64,000 nucleotides of DNA from Prevotella sp. (GCA_017483185.1 JAFULM010000017.1:44462-108461), one strand, 5' to 3'; numbered from the stretch's first letter, positions 9,193 through 18,036 are shown. A program made the numbers and translations. Notes: generated by a model from the sequence alone, not told the origin.

Positions 9193-10530
9193 CTATTTCA
9201 CGGCGTTGGCATCTACGTGCTCGAGCAACTTCACTGCATCGACATACTGCGCAATGCCTTCAGCCACCTGCTTGGCGGCTTTCATGGCCAGCACGACGGT
9301 CTGCGGACGGTGGACGACGTCGCCGCCGGCAAAGACTCCGCGGCGGGTGGTCATGCCGTATGGGCGTTCGGTGGTGATGACATAGCCTTTCTCATCGACG
9401 TCGATGCCGTCGGTCGTCGACACGATACGGTTGGCCGGACGAGATCCGATGGCGAGGAAGATGCGGTCGAAAGGTTCGACGTGCTCACCGTCGGGCGACA
9501 CGAGGCGTACCTCCTTCAGACGGCCGCGGGCATCGCCGATGAACTCCGTGGCCTGCGTCTGCCAAAGGAACTTGACACCCTCCTCCACCGCTTCTGTATA
9601 TTCGCGCTCGATGGCAGGCATGTCAGCCTGCGTCTTACGGTAGATGACGGTGACATCGGCCCCGAGGCGGATGCACGTGCGGGCGGCATCCATAGCCACG
9701 TTTCCACCGCCGATGACACCCACGCGCTCGCCGCTACGCAACGGTATGCGGCTGCGCACGGTAGCTCCTTCGTTATAGGCTGCCACCTGATGGAGCAGAT
9801 GGATCGACTGGATGACACCGTTGAGACGGGCTCCCGGAGTGTCGATGGTCTGAGGCAGTGCCGTACCGGTGCCGATGAAGATGGCATCGTAGCCGTCGGC
9901 AAAGATGCTGTCGACGGTCACGTCGTTGCGGCCCACCATGCAGCCCGTGCGGAACTCAACGCCGAGCGCCTCTATCTTCTTTATCTCATTGCGCACTACC
10001 TGTTTCGGCAGACGGTACTCGGGAATGCCGTACATGAGCACGCCGCCAGGTTCGTCCTGTCCCTCAAAGATGGTGACGCTGAATCCCTGACGGGCAAGGT
10101 CGCCGGCAACGGTCAGTCCGGCAGGACCGGAACCAATCACAGCCACACGACCGCGCGTCTTCTGAGGAAGTTTCTCGCGGGTGAGGTTCATCTCGGTGTC
10201 GAAGTCGGCAAGGAAACTCTCCAGACGTCCTATCTGTACCGGCTCGCCTTTCTTTCCAAGCACGCAGTTGCCCTGACACTGTTTCTCGTGTGGACAGACA
10301 CGGCCGCAGATGGCCGGCAGACTGCTGATTTCGTTTATCACGTTCATGGCTTCACCGAAGTTGCCTTTCGACAGCTGATGGATGAAGTCGGGGATATTGT
10401 TGCCAATGGGACAGCCCTTGCGGCACTGCGGAACCTTGCAGTGCAGGCAGCGCTTGGCCTCGGTGATGGCTTCAAGCGGCGTGAAAGGCTCATGGATTAC
10501 TTGAAACGGCGATTGCTGTTCTTCTTGCAT
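9193..10530 (-). CDS. gltD: Glutamate synthase small-subunit-like FAD/NAD(P) oxidoreductase
   Basis: A 445-residue flavoprotein of the GltD/NfnB family. The N-terminal Fe-S domain has both cysteine sets: C28, C31, C36, C40 (CLHCKVPQCRKGC) and C75, C79, C85, C89. The FAD-binding motif VAVIGSGPAGL is near residue 130 and a second dinucleotide motif VGVIGGGNVAMD near 270; a closing AGGD segment binds FAD. In GltBD it feeds electrons from NAD(P)H to the large subunit for glutamate synthesis. No large subunit is in the window, and in anaerobes close relatives serve as the NfnB part of an electron-bifurcating transhydrogenase, so the partner is open. It follows alaS on the same strand, separated by a 189-base gap holding a GGAGTG hairpin. 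Confidence 0.85.
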   Translation of the reverse strand: MQEEQQSPFQVIHEPFTPLEAITEAKRCLHCKVPQCRKGCPIGNNIPDFIHQLSKGNFGEAMNVINEISSLPAICGRVCPHEKQCQGNCVLGKKGEPVQIGRLESFLADFDTEMNLTREKLPQKTRGRVAVIGSGPAGLTVAGDLARQGFSVTIFEGQDEPGGVLMYGIPEYRLPKQVVRNEIKKIEALGVEFRTGCMVGRNDVTVDSIFADGYDAIFIGTGTALPQTIDTPGARLNGVIQSIHLLHQVAAYNEGATVRSRIPLRSGERVGVIGGGNVAMDAARTCIRLGADVTVIYRKTQADMPAIEREYTEAVEEGVKFLWQTQATEFIGDARGRLKEVRLVSPDGEHVEPFDRIFLAIGSRPANRIVSTTDGIDVDEKGYVITTERPYGMTTRRGVFAGGDVVHRPQTVVLAMKAAKQVAEGIAQYVDAVKLLEHVDANAVK

Positions 10531-10562
10531 ATTTCTTTTGTGAGTATTTTTAAGAAAAAGAA

Positions 10563-10675
10563 AAGTCTTTCGAGGAGGGAGGAGTGTGGAGTGAGGAGAG
10601 AGAATACTGTCTTAAAGAATAGCTTGTCAGACATTTCTCCTTCTTCACTCCACACTCCTCCCTCCTCGAAAGACT
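10563..10675. repeat. GGAGTG-rich hairpin element, intergenic copy 1
   Basis: Left arm about 10563-10603 (AAGTCTTTCGAGGAGGGAGG...) and right arm about 10635-10675 (...CCTCCCTCCTCGAAAGACT) pair with few mismatches around a loop of about 31 bases. The arms contain the same GGAGTGTGGAGTGAGGAG units that are found inside lpxB (14482-14604) and lpd (40560-40736) and at 39559-39664. It lies between alaS and the gltD-like gene, both on the minus strand. Confidence 0.8.
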
Positions 10676-10719
10676 CTCCTCTTTCTTCAGAAAAAGTCAA
10701 TTTCCTTTAATATCAGATA

Positions 10720-13341
10720 TCAGAGCTTGGCCAGTTCTACGACTTTGTCAACCGCTGCGCTCAGCCCGTCGGCGTTCTTGCCTCCGGCCGTCGCGTAGTG
10801 GGGCTGTCCGCCGCCACCGCCCTGAATCAGCTTGGCGGCCTCGCGCACCATCTGACCTGCGTTCAGACCGAAATCCTTCACCATGTCGTCGCTCAGCATG
10901 ACGCTCAGCATGGGCTTGTCGGCAGATTTCGTACCGATGACGCAGAGCAGACGCTCGGGCACTGCCTGACGGATCTTGAACACAAGGTCCTTGGCTGCGG
11001 CGGCATCCATCGGCAGCACGGCCGTGATGACCTTGACGCCGTTGACCTCACGTATCTTCTGAATGAGACTGTCCTTGGTGCGCTCCACGGCCTGTGCGTG
11101 GAACTGCTCAATCTCTTTCTTCATCGTGTCGTGCTCGTCGATGTACTTACTGATGACGCCCTGCAGGTCCTTGGCGTTGTTGAACAGAGCCTTGATGGCC
11201 TTGATGCCGTCCTCCAGATTGTACATCAGTTCCTCACATTCGCGACCCGTCTTGGCCTCGATGCGGCGCACGCCGGCGGCTACGCTGCTCTCGCTGACAA
11301 TCTTGAACATACCGATCTTGCCCGTGGCCGAAGCATGGATACCGCCGCAGAACTCGCAGCTCGGTCCGAAGCGAACCACGCGCACCTTGTCACCATACTT
11401 CTCTCCGAACAGAGCGACGGCTCCCATCTTCTTAGCTTCCTCGAGCGGAGTGTCGCGATGCTCGTCGAGCGGCAGGTTCTGACGGATCATGTCGTTGACG
11501 ATGCGCTCGGCCTGACGTAGCTCCTCGTCGGTAACCTTCTGGAAGTGGGAGAAGTCAAAGCGCAGCGTGTCGGCGCTGACGTACGAACCCTTCTGCTCCA
11601 CATGGTCGCCGAGCACCTGTTTCAGGGCGTAGTCGAGGAGGTGGGTGGCCGTGTGGTTGGCGGCGCTGCCCTCACGCTTGTCCGTGTCTACACAGGCCAT
11701 GAAGTCGGCTTCGGGATTCTTGGGCAGTTCCTTAACGATATGTATGCTCTGGTTGTTCTCGCGCTTGGTGTCAATTACGGTCACTGTCTCGTTCTCGCTG
11801 ACGAGCACACCGCAGTCTCCCACCTGTCCTCCCATCTCACCGTAGAACGGCGTGTGGTCGAGCACGAGCTCAAAGTATGTATTCTTCTTCTGTGTCACCT
11901 TGCGATAACGGAGTATGCGGCACTCGTGTTCCGTATAGTCGTAACCGACAAACTGCTGCTCGCCGGGCATGAGTTCTGTCCAATCAGAGTTCTCTACCTG
12001 TGCGGCATTGCGGGCACGCTCCTTCTGCTTCTGCATCTCGGCGTCAAACTGTTTCTCGTCGACGGTCAGTCCGTTCTCACGGCAGATAAGTTCGGTGAGG
12101 TCGAGCGGGAATCCGTAGGTATCGAAGAGGCGGAAGGCCTGAACACCGTCCAGTTCGGTCTTGCCGTGTGCACGGGTTTCCTCCATAGCGGCGTTGAGCA
12201 GGCTGATTCCCTTGTCGAGCGTGCGGAGGAACGAGTCTTCCTCTTCCTTCATCACGCGGCCGATGAGTTCGCGCTGTGCCACCAGTTCGGGATAGGCTCC
12301 GCCCATCTCGCTGATGAACACCGGCAGCAGACGGTGGATGAACGCCTCTTTCTGTCCGAGGAACGTGTAGGCGTAGCGAACGGCGCGACGCAGGATGCGG
12401 CGGATGACATATCCGGCCTTGGCATTGCCGGGCAGCTGGCCGTCGGCGATGGAGAACGACACGGCACGCAGGTGGTCGGCAATGACGCGCATAGCCACGT
12501 CGACATCCTCACTCTGTCCGTATTCCTTGCCGGAGAGGCGTGATATTTCCTTGATGACAGGCTGGAAGACGTCAGTGTCATAGTTGGAGTGCTTGCCTTG
12601 CAGAGCGCGCACGAGACGCTCAAAGCCCATTCCGGTATCAATGACGTTCATCGACAACTTCTCCAATGAACCGTCGGCCTTGCGGTTGAACTGCATGAAG
12701 ACGAGGTTCCATATCTCGATGACCTGCGGGTCGTCTTTGTTGACGAGCTCACGGCCCGGCACTTTGGCTTTTTCTTCCGGCGTGCGGGAGTCGAGATGGA
12801 TTTCAGAGCAAGGTCCGCAGGGGCCCGTGTCACCCATTTCCCAGAAGTTGTCGTGCTTGTTGCCGTTAATGATGTGGTCGGCCGGCACGTGCTTGGCCCA
12901 GATAGCAGCAGCCTCATCGTCGCGACTGAGGTTTTCTTCCTTTGATCCTTCAAAGACCGTAACATACAGATCCTTGGGATCGAGCTTCAGTACGTCGACC
13001 AGATATTCCCATGCCATGTCGATGGCACCTTCCTTGAAGTAGTCACCGAAGCTCCAGTTGCCGAGCATCTCGAACATGGTGTGATGGTAGGTGTCGTGGC
13101 CCACCTCTTCGAGGTCATTGTGTTTTCCGCTCACGCGCAGACACTTCTGTGAGTCGGCGCGACGGCGCGGCTCCGGTTCACGTGTGCCCAGGATGATGTC
13201 TTTCCACTGGTTCATACCGGCGTTGGTGAACATCAGCGTAGGGTCATCCTTGATTACCATCGGTGCGGAGGGCACGATGGCATGTCCCTTCGACTCGAAA
13301 AACTTCTTGAACGAGTCGCGGATTTCGTTGGCTGTCATCAT
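10720..13341 (-). CDS. alaS: Alanyl-tRNA synthetase
   Basis: A full-length 873-residue AlaRS, which attaches alanine to tRNA-Ala in the cytosol. The N-terminal class II catalytic domain starts [10 protein letters not shown] and includes the family motifs '[12 protein letters not shown]' (about residue 35) and '[13 protein letters not shown]' (about 170). The editing domain carries the zinc-binding HTATHLL and [11 protein letters not shown] segments, so mischarged Ser/Gly-tRNA clearance should be intact. The C-Ala domain ends with the [14 protein letters not shown] stretch. Two adjacent ATG codons open the frame; either could start translation. A promoter element at 13384-13392 lies about 43 bases upstream, back to back with that of the MerR gene. 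Confidence 0.98.
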   Translation of the reverse strand: MMTANEIRDSFKKFFESKGHAIVPSAPMVIKDDPTLMFTNAGMNQWKDIILGTREPEPRRRADSQKCLRVSGKHNDLEEVGHDTYHHTMFEMLGNWSFGDYFKEGAIDMAWEYLVDVLKLDPKDLYVTVFEGSKEENLSRDDEAAAIWAKHVPADHIINGNKHDNFWEMGDTGPCGPCSEIHLDSRTPEEKAKVPGRELVNKDDPQVIEIWNLVFMQFNRKADGSLEKLSMNVIDTGMGFERLVRALQGKHSNYDTDVFQPVIKEISRLSGKEYGQSEDVDVAMRVIADHLRAVSFSIADGQLPGNAKAGYVIRRILRRAVRYAYTFLGQKEAFIHRLLPVFISEMGGAYPELVAQRELIGRVMKEEEDSFLRTLDKGISLLNAAMEETRAHGKTELDGVQAFRLFDTYGFPLDLTELICRENGLTVDEKQFDAEMQKQKERARNAAQVENSDWTELMPGEQQFVGYDYTEHECRILRYRKVTQKKNTYFELVLDHTPFYGEMGGQVGDCGVLVSENETVTVIDTKRENNQSIHIVKELPKNPEADFMACVDTDKREGSAANHTATHLLDYALKQVLGDHVEQKGSYVSADTLRFDFSHFQKVTDEELRQAERIVNDMIRQNLPLDEHRDTPLEEAKKMGAVALFGEKYGDKVRVVRFGPSCEFCGGIHASATGKIGMFKIVSESSVAAGVRRIEAKTGRECEELMYNLEDGIKAIKALFNNAKDLQGVISKYIDEHDTMKKEIEQFHAQAVERTKDSLIQKIREVNGVKVITAVLPMDAAAAKDLVFKIRQAVPERLLCVIGTKSADKPMLSVMLSDDMVKDFGLNAGQMVREAAKLIQGGGGGQPHYATAGGKNADGLSAAVDKVVELAKL

Positions 13342-13383
13342 AACTATTTAGTCCTTATTTTATTAAATCCTTTTAAAAGTTTT

Positions 13384-13392
13384 GCAAAGATA
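13384..13392 (-). promoter_or_regulatory. Promoter -7 element for alaS
   Basis: Reads TATCTTTGC on the minus strand, matching TAnnTTTG. It is placed to serve alaS, with a leader of about 35 bases. Confidence 0.65.
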
Positions 13393-13404
13393 CGCCGTTT
13401 TTGG

Positions 13405-13413
13405 TATATTTGC
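13405..13413 (+). promoter_or_regulatory. Promoter -7 element for the MerR-type gene
   Basis: TATATTTGC matches TAnnTTTG and lies 42 bases before the ATG at 13455. The two promoters in this gap face away from each other, with -7 boxes only about 12 bases apart, so a regulator bound here could affect both. Confidence 0.6.
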
Positions 13414-13454
13414 AAATCTTTTTTATCATTGTTTGACTAAAACCGCTAATAATT

Positions 13455-13805
13455 ATGGCGCTGAATACCAACAAAAACCTGAAACTGTATTACTCCATCA
13501 GCGAGGTGGCTGCCATGTTTGAACTCAACGAGAGCACACTGCGCTATTGGGAGAAAGAGTTTCCATACCTCAAGCCGAAGACCAGCGGTCCGAGCAAGGT
13601 GCGCCAATATACGGAAAAGGACATCGAGCAGATAAGGCTCATCCACAGTCTTGTGAAGGTCAGGGGCTTCAAACTTGCCGCAGCCAAAAAGATTATCAAC
13701 AGCAACCGCAACGGCGCCGAGCGCACGGCCGATGTTCTCGAACGGCTCACAGCCGTCAAAGAAGACCTGATCGCACTGAAAAAACAAATCGAAGGACTAA
13801 TTTAA
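13455..13805 (+). CDS. MerR-family transcriptional regulator, small
   Basis: 116 residues. A winged helix-turn-helix of MerR type fills residues about 11-80: 'YYSISEVAAMFELNESTLRYWEKEF' contains the recognition helix with the conserved RYWE, followed by 'RQYTEKDIEQIRLI', the wing. The C-terminal 35 residues form a coiled-coil helix for dimerisation. There is no added ligand-binding domain and no metal-binding cysteine, so the signal is unknown. Single-domain MerR proteins of this kind are common and conserved in Bacteroidota. It is divergent from alaS and ends at a long hairpin shared with lpxB. Confidence 0.88.
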   Translation: MALNTNKNLKLYYSISEVAAMFELNESTLRYWEKEFPYLKPKTSGPSKVRQYTEKDIEQIRLIHSLVKVRGFKLAAAKKIINSNRNGAERTADVLERLTAVKEDLIALKKQIEGLI

Positions 13806-13898
13806 GTGAAGAACGAAGAATTTGCTGCCGCCTTTCCCACATTGCAGACATTTTGAAGCAACGTTGGAAAGGCGGCAGCAAATTCTTCGTTCTTCACT
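13804..13898. terminator. Long hairpin between convergent merR-type gene and lpxB
   Basis: Arms 13804-13837 and 13866-13898 pair over about 33 bases (AGTGAAGAACGAAGAATTTG on the left), with a 28-base loop. A second partial copy of the outer arm follows at 13899-13914. It serves as a plausible bidirectional terminator and has the same GA-rich arm style as the other hairpin families here. Confidence 0.7.
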
Positions 13899-13911
13899 CT
13901 TCGTTCTTCAC

Positions 13912-15126
13912 TTAAAGACCGTTCTTCATTTTCTCTATCATTATCCTCGCAGCATTGTCCGGAGCCTTTTCGTCGCCCAAACGGCGGCGCACGTCGTCGT
14001 ATCCGCGCATCATCTCCTCACGGGCCGGCTGTCCCGGCAGTATGGCAAGCAGCTCACGGCGTATGTTCTCCACCGAGAACGTGTCGGCCACAAGCTCCTT
14101 GACGACCTCACGATCGGCTATGAGATTGACCAGCGATATGTAGCGGACCTTCAGCAGATGACGCCGCAGGAAAGCTATGACCTTGGGTATAGGTGTCTCG
14201 TAGCATACGACTTGAGGCACACCGAACAGTGCCGTCTCGAGCGTGGCCGTGCCGCTGGTGACGAGTGCGGCCGTGGCCGAAGCCAAAAGCGGGTAGGTCT
14301 GGTTGTAGACTACCTCGACATCTGTCCCGGCTATAAAGCGGTCGTAATATCCGGCCGGTATCGACGGGGCCCCGGCAAGCACAATCCGATAGTCGCCGGC
14401 AAGTCCGCGGGTGGCCTCTATCATGGCCGGCAGATTGTCCTTTATCTCCTGACGGCGTGAGCCGGCAAGGAGGGCAATGGTCTTTTTTGTGGAGGGAGGA
14501 GTGTGGAGGGAGGAGGGAGATTGGCCTGACACGCTTTTCTTTATGTCAGTATTCTCACTCCTCACTCCACGCTCCTCACTCCTCACTCCACACTCCTCAC
14601 TCCTCAATAAGAGATACTCCCCTACCTCATCCGCCGTGGGATTGCCCACGTAATGTATCGGGTAGCCGTGTTTCCCTTCAAAGAACTCGACTTCAAAGGG
14701 CAGGATGGAGAAAAGTTCGTCAACGTCGCGCTTGATGTTCTTTATGCGATATTCCTTCCACGCCCATATCTTAGGCGCGATATAATAGAAGACGGGGATG
14801 TCCGTATGGCTCTTGACATATCGGGCTATGCTGAGATTGAATCCCGGATAGTCCACCAATATGACCACGTCGGGCCGCCAGTCGGCGATGTCCTGCTTGC
14901 AGCGGCGCATGTTGCCGAGTATCGTCGGCAGGTGGAGCAACACCGGGACGAAACCCATGTAGGCCAGTTCCCGATAGTGGCGGACCATCGTACCGCCCAC
15001 GGCCGCCATCAGGTCGCCGCCGATAAAACGAAATTCCGCCGCGGCGTCACGCTGCTTCAGCGACTGCATGAGCCGCGAGGCGTGTAGGTCACCGCTGGCT
15101 TCACCGGCTATAAGATAGTATTTCAT
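13912..15126 (-). CDS. lpxB: Lipid-A-disaccharide synthase with an in-frame repeat insertion
   Basis: 404 residues. LpxB joins UDP-2,3-diacylglucosamine and lipid X to make the lipid A disaccharide at the inner membrane. Family motifs are present: GEASGDLHA at residues 8-16, 'IGG' and 'YMGF' near 35-60, 'YYIAPKIWAWKEYR' at 114-127, YVGNP about 159, and LLAGSRRQEI about 219-228. Between residues about 175 and 215 lies a 41-residue stretch absent from ordinary LpxB (begins LRSEECGVRSEE, ends HTPPSTKK) and encoded by a GGAGTG-rich inverted repeat. The insertion is in frame and falls in the variable linker between the two Rossmann domains, so the enzyme is probably still functional. surE lies upstream on the same strand. 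Confidence 0.95.
   Translation of the reverse strand: MKYYLIAGEASGDLHASRLMQSLKQRDAAAEFRFIGGDLMAAVGGTMVRHYRELAYMGFVPVLLHLPTILGNMRRCKQDIADWRPDVVILVDYPGFNLSIARYVKSHTDIPVFYYIAPKIWAWKEYRIKNIKRDVDELFSILPFEVEFFEGKHGYPIHYVGNPTADEVGEYLLLRSEECGVRSEERGVRSENTDIKKSVSGQSPSSLHTPPSTKKTIALLAGSRRQEIKDNLPAMIEATRGLAGDYRIVLAGAPSIPAGYYDRFIAGTDVEVVYNQTYPLLASATAALVTSGTATLETALFGVPQVVCYETPIPKVIAFLRRHLLKVRYISLVNLIADREVVKELVADTFSVENIRRELLAILPGQPAREEMMRGYDDVRRRLGDEKAPDNAARIMIEKMKNGL
14482..14604. repeat. GGAGTG-rich hairpin element inside lpxB, copy 2
   Basis: The arms are 14490-14520 and about 14553-14605, imperfectly complementary, around a loop of about 32 bases. 123 bases, 41 codons, no stop in the lpxB frame. On the minus strand the right arm reads as SEECGVRSEE and the left arm as SLHTPPST; the same peptides come from the copy in lpd. 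Confidence 0.85.
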
Positions 15127-15215
15127 ATCACGATATTATTTTTCAAAAACAGTTAATACGACGGTATACGTCCAATCCATACGATGAGACACCACCCTAC
15201 GGTTTCTTACGATGT

Positions 15216-15320
15216 TTTCATCCAATGTTTCATCCGATATTTCATCCGATGTTTCATCCGATATTTCATCCGATGTTTCATCCGATGTTTCATCCGATAT
15301 TTCATCCGATGTTTCATCCA
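15216..15320. repeat. 12-bp tandem repeat array
   Basis: About eight and a half units of TTTCATCCGATG or TTTCATCCGATA run head to tail between surE and lpxB. On the minus strand they give an open frame of Asp-Glu-Thr-Ser repeats; this is not regarded as a gene. The last units merge into the left arm of the adjacent inverted repeat, which also begins GTTTCATCC. Confidence 0.9.
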
Positions 15321-15436
15321 ACCGTAGGGACATATTCTTGTATTTGTCCGCAACTTCTTGTAGTTGTCCGCAACGAAATATTGTATATATCATAGGCGGA
15401 CAAATACAAGAATATGTCCCTACGGTTGGATGAAAC
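15311..15436. repeat. GTAGGGACAT hairpin family, copy 1
   Basis: Perfect 41-bp inverted repeat with arms 15311-15351 and 15396-15436 and a 44-base loop. The arm core, GTAGGGACATATTCTTGTAT followed by TTGTCCGC, matches the family copy at 63910-63998. It lies in the 413-base gap between surE and lpxB, which otherwise holds only the 12-bp tandem array; no gene is seen there. Confidence 0.88.
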
Positions 15437-15539
15437 ACCGAATGAGGACACTGGATGGAACCGCCTCGAGGACTTGTGAATCCCACAAGAGTAATCACGC
15501 TTCATCACTCAGACCACTGTCCTAAAGAAACCTCTGTCT

Positions 15540-16310
15540 TCAGAACTCCCAGTCCTTCATCCGTTCCATCATCTCATAGCTCGTCACGTCGACCTCGGTC
15601 GGCGTGATGGCCACATAGCCGTGGTTGAGCGCCCAGTTGTCGGTATCCTCGGCTTCCGGCTCATCGTTGGTATATTCGCCCGTCATCCAGTAGTAGTCGT
15701 AGCCACGGGGATGATGGCATCTGACGACCTCGTTGCCCCACGTGCCGCACGCCATGCGACAGATGCGCACACCGCGGAACTCCGTGGCGATCGGGAAATT
15801 GACGTTGAGGCAGACACCTCGGGGCAGTCCATCGCGGAGGACACGCTCCGTGATCGAGCGCACGAGCGAGGCGAGCGGAGCGAAATCGGCGTCGTCGCTA
15901 TGGTCGCAGAGCGAAAACGCCACCGACGGAATATACTTCATGCAGCCCTCCATCGTCACGCCCATCGTTCCGGAGTAGTGGCTGTTGACGGAGGCATTGT
16001 CACCGTGGTTGATACCGCCGATGACCATATCGGGCCAACGGTCCTTGCAGAGCTGGTCGAGGGCTATCTTGACGCAGTCGACCGGCGTACCGCTGCACGA
16101 CCATATCTCGACACCCTCACGTCTGCGACGCAGCTTGAGACGCAGCGGGTCGGCCGCAGAAAATGCGCAGGAGAAACCGCTACGTCCCGACTCGGGAGCG
16201 CAGACGAGCAGGTCGGCCAACGGGCTGACCATTTCGATGAGACTCTGAAGTCCTTTGGAGTGGTAGCCGTCGTCGTTTGATATGAGTATGAGTGGTCTTT
16301 TCGTTTCCAT
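15540..16310 (-). CDS. surE: 5'/3'-nucleotidase SurE
   Basis: 256 residues from the ATG at 16308-16310. A longer frame reaching 16406 exists, but METKRPLILISNDDGY is the normal family start and a promoter lies between the two ATGs. SurE is a divalent-metal-dependent phosphatase acting on nucleoside monophosphates. Motifs: the metal-binding SNDDGY (residues 11-16), 'APESGRSGFS', and GTPVDCV with GGINHGDN, which together form the active site. The C-terminal 'ITPTEVDVTSYEMM' is typical. It precedes lpxB on the same strand, as often in Bacteroidota, but here repeats fill the gap between them. Confidence 0.95.
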   Translation of the reverse strand: METKRPLILISNDDGYHSKGLQSLIEMVSPLADLLVCAPESGRSGFSCAFSAADPLRLKLRRRREGVEIWSCSGTPVDCVKIALDQLCKDRWPDMVIGGINHGDNASVNSHYSGTMGVTMEGCMKYIPSVAFSLCDHSDDADFAPLASLVRSITERVLRDGLPRGVCLNVNFPIATEFRGVRICRMACGTWGNEVVRCHHPRGYDYYWMTGEYTNDEPEAEDTDNWALNHGYVAITPTEVDVTSYEMMERMKDWEF

Positions 16311-16336
16311 TTGTTCCGTTTTTGATTTACAACCGA

Positions 16337-16344
16337 CAAAGATA
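16337..16344 (-). promoter_or_regulatory. Promoter -7 element for surE
   Basis: TATCTTTG on the minus strand, 27 bases ahead of the chosen surE start, which supports that start over the upstream ATG. Confidence 0.65.
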
Positions 16345-16417
16345 GCACATTTTTCTGAGTATTCGGTAATTTGAGAGGTAGAATACCATCCTTTACACAC
16401 ATTCAATATAACAAAAT

Positions 16418-16537
16418 GTAGGGTCGCGACCCGTCGCGACCGCCTCGTGGTCTATGCATAGCCATCGCTGTCTATCGCTCCTTCGAACGGGTTGAGTCGA
16501 GTGGCAATGAGGCGGTCGCGACGGGTCGCGACCCTAC
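16418..16537. repeat. GTCGCGAC hairpin family, copy 1
   Basis: Perfect 29-bp inverted repeat: arms 16418-16446 (starts GTAGGGTCGCGACCCGTCGC) and 16509-16537, loop 62 bases. The arm itself contains two short palindromes (GGTCGCGACC, GTCGCGAC). Other copies are at 25085-25250 and, with a decayed right arm, at 36510-36637. Confidence 0.88.
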
Positions 16538-16599
16538 TTTTCGGTGATATAAATACTAATTAAAAGATATATACAGAGAAGCTATCAGAACAAACGGCA

Positions 16600-17000
16600 A
16601 TTCAGAAAATAGCGGACAAAAAGTGTTAAAAAAGCCCTCTAAACGCCTTCATTTTGCCATTCTTTTCGACGAAAGTGTCCGACGGTCGCAAATATCGCAA
16701 AATAGCGCGTGCAAGTGTAACCGACTGACATCAAGACCGTTGCGTCTCAAACCTGCAAACTGTGCAATTTTTGAAGGCCGAAAAGCGGCTTTTTCGGCCC
16801 CAAAAAGCTGATTTTTCGCTGCCGCAGCGGCCCCGCTGGGTCGCAACGGCGTGCTCGTTGGAGTGCAACGGGGCGCTCGTTGCAGACCCGCGGCGGCCCC
16901 GTTGCAACCTCGCGGGGCCGCCACGGCGCGACCGTCGTCTGACGAACGTGATTTTCCGGCCATTCGGAGTCAAAATACTCACATTTTCGTTTGTCCGGAT
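16600..17000. repeat. GC-rich nested palindromic element, copy B
   Basis: Within the 964-base gap 16311-17274 the core 16820-16935 is an imperfect palindrome (AGCGGCCCCGC ... GCGGGGCCGCC) full of GCAACGG/CCGTTGC blocks. The flank AAAAAGTGTTAAAAA at about 16615-16632 is the reverse complement of the TTTTTAACACTT flank of copies A and C, so this copy is inverted relative to them. No gene is seen. A short CTTAAAGA/TTAATG-rich stretch at 17036-17100 resembles the 9-bp arrays near 48330 and 49811. Confidence 0.75.
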
Positions 17001-17148
17001 TTTTTTAGCAACAATATTTACAGTTTCCTGTATCCAAAGGCCCTAACAACCTTAAAGACATTAAAGATCTTAATGACCTCAGAGCCCTTAATGTCCGTTT
17101 CAATTACTAAAAAAGGTTCACAAATCATGTTTTTTCGTATTATTTATG

Positions 17149-17157
17149 TAACTTTGC
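17149..17157 (+). promoter_or_regulatory. Promoter -7 element for parA
   Basis: TAACTTTGC matches TAnnTTTG and lies about 118 bases before the parA start, leaving a leader of roughly 110 bases without a recognised riboswitch. Confidence 0.55.
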
Positions 17158-17274
17158 ACCACGGATGCAGTTTTGTCACCTAACCGGCGAGTCACACAAA
17201 CGGGCCCTTCAGGATGGGCACAGACATTACGCTCCCAAACCAAAAGGTATCACAAACGACGGTAAATTATCGTT

Positions 17275-18036
17275 ATGGGAAAAATAATCGCATTAGCAAA
17301 CCAGAAAGGCGGTGTGGGCAAAACCACCACCACCATCAATCTGGCGGCTTCGCTCGCCACGCTGGAGAAAAACGTATTAGTCGTAGACGCCGACCCGCAG
17401 GCCAACGCTTCGAGCGGACTGGGCGTCGACATAAAGCAGGTGGACTGCTCACTCTATGAGTGCATCATCGACCAGGCCGACGTGCGTGACGCCATCTACA
17501 CGACCGACATCGACGGGCTGGACATCATCCCAAGCCACATCGACCTCGTCGGAGCCGAAATCGAAATGCTCAACCTCAACGACCGCGAGACCGTGCTCAA
17601 GAGATTGCTCGACCCGATACGCAGCGAATATGACTACATCCTCATCGACTGCAGCCCTTCGCTGGGTCTGATCACGGTCAACTCGCTCACCGCGGCCGAC
17701 TCGGTCATCATCCCCGTGCAATGCGAATATTTCGCTCTCGAAGGCATCAGCAAACTGCTGAACACCATCAAAATCATCAAGAGCAAACTCAACACACGAC
17801 TGGAGATCGAGGGATTCCTGCTCACGATGTACGACTCGCGTCTCCGTCTGGCCAACCAGATATACGACGAGGTGAAACGCCACTTCCAGGAACTGGTCTT
17901 CAAGACCGTCATCCAGCGCAACGTCAAGCTGAGCGAAAGCCCGAGCCACGGACTTCCCGTCATCCTCTACGACGCCGACTCGACGGGAAGCAAGAACCAC
18001 CTGGCACTGGCAAAGGAGATAATAAACAAGAATTAG
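17275..18036 (+). CDS. parA: Chromosome-partitioning ATPase ParA (Soj)
   Basis: 253 residues. A deviant Walker A ATPase: QKGGVGKTTT at residues 10-19 with the signature lysine K11 and K16, 'VVDADPQAN' as Walker A', and 'ILIDCSPSLG' as Walker B. The short form, without an N-terminal DNA-binding domain, is typical of chromosomal Soj. It binds DNA non-specifically in the ATP state and moves ParB-parS complexes, segregating the replication origin. parB follows 262 bases downstream on the same strand, with an inverted repeat between. The family is usually origin-proximal. Confidence 0.95.
   Translation: MGKIIALANQKGGVGKTTTTINLAASLATLEKNVLVVDADPQANASSGLGVDIKQVDCSLYECIIDQADVRDAIYTTDIDGLDIIPSHIDLVGAEIEMLNLNDRETVLKRLLDPIRSEYDYILIDCSPSLGLITVNSLTAADSVIIPVQCEYFALEGISKLLNTIKIIKSKLNTRLEIEGFLLTMYDSRLRLANQIYDEVKRHFQELVFKTVIQRNVKLSESPSHGLPVILYDADSTGSKNHLALAKEIINKN

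Noticed and set aside
9217-10710. 497-codon open frame on the plus strand opposite the gltD-like gene
   Set aside because: Its antisense partner has full family motifs; the product shows no family pattern and its end reads through the GGAGTG repeat.
11545-12543. 332-codon open frame opposite alaS
   Set aside because: Shadow of the GC-rich third positions of alaS; no motif.
15216-15320. Regular repeats considered as a CRISPR array
   Set aside because: Units are 12 bp, directly abutting, with no unique spacers and no cas genes nearby.
15136-15498. Minus-strand 120-codon frame with Asp-Glu-Thr-Ser repeats
   Set aside because: Made entirely by the 12-bp tandem array and the inverted repeat; no promoter or family support.
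16311-16406. Longer SurE start at 16406
   Set aside because: The added 32 residues include no family sequence and the -7 promoter box lies inside them.
16410-17000. Short frames with runs of Arg/Gly/Ala across the hairpin and palindromic elements
   Set aside because: They come from the repeat sequence, are in several frames at once, and have no start signals.
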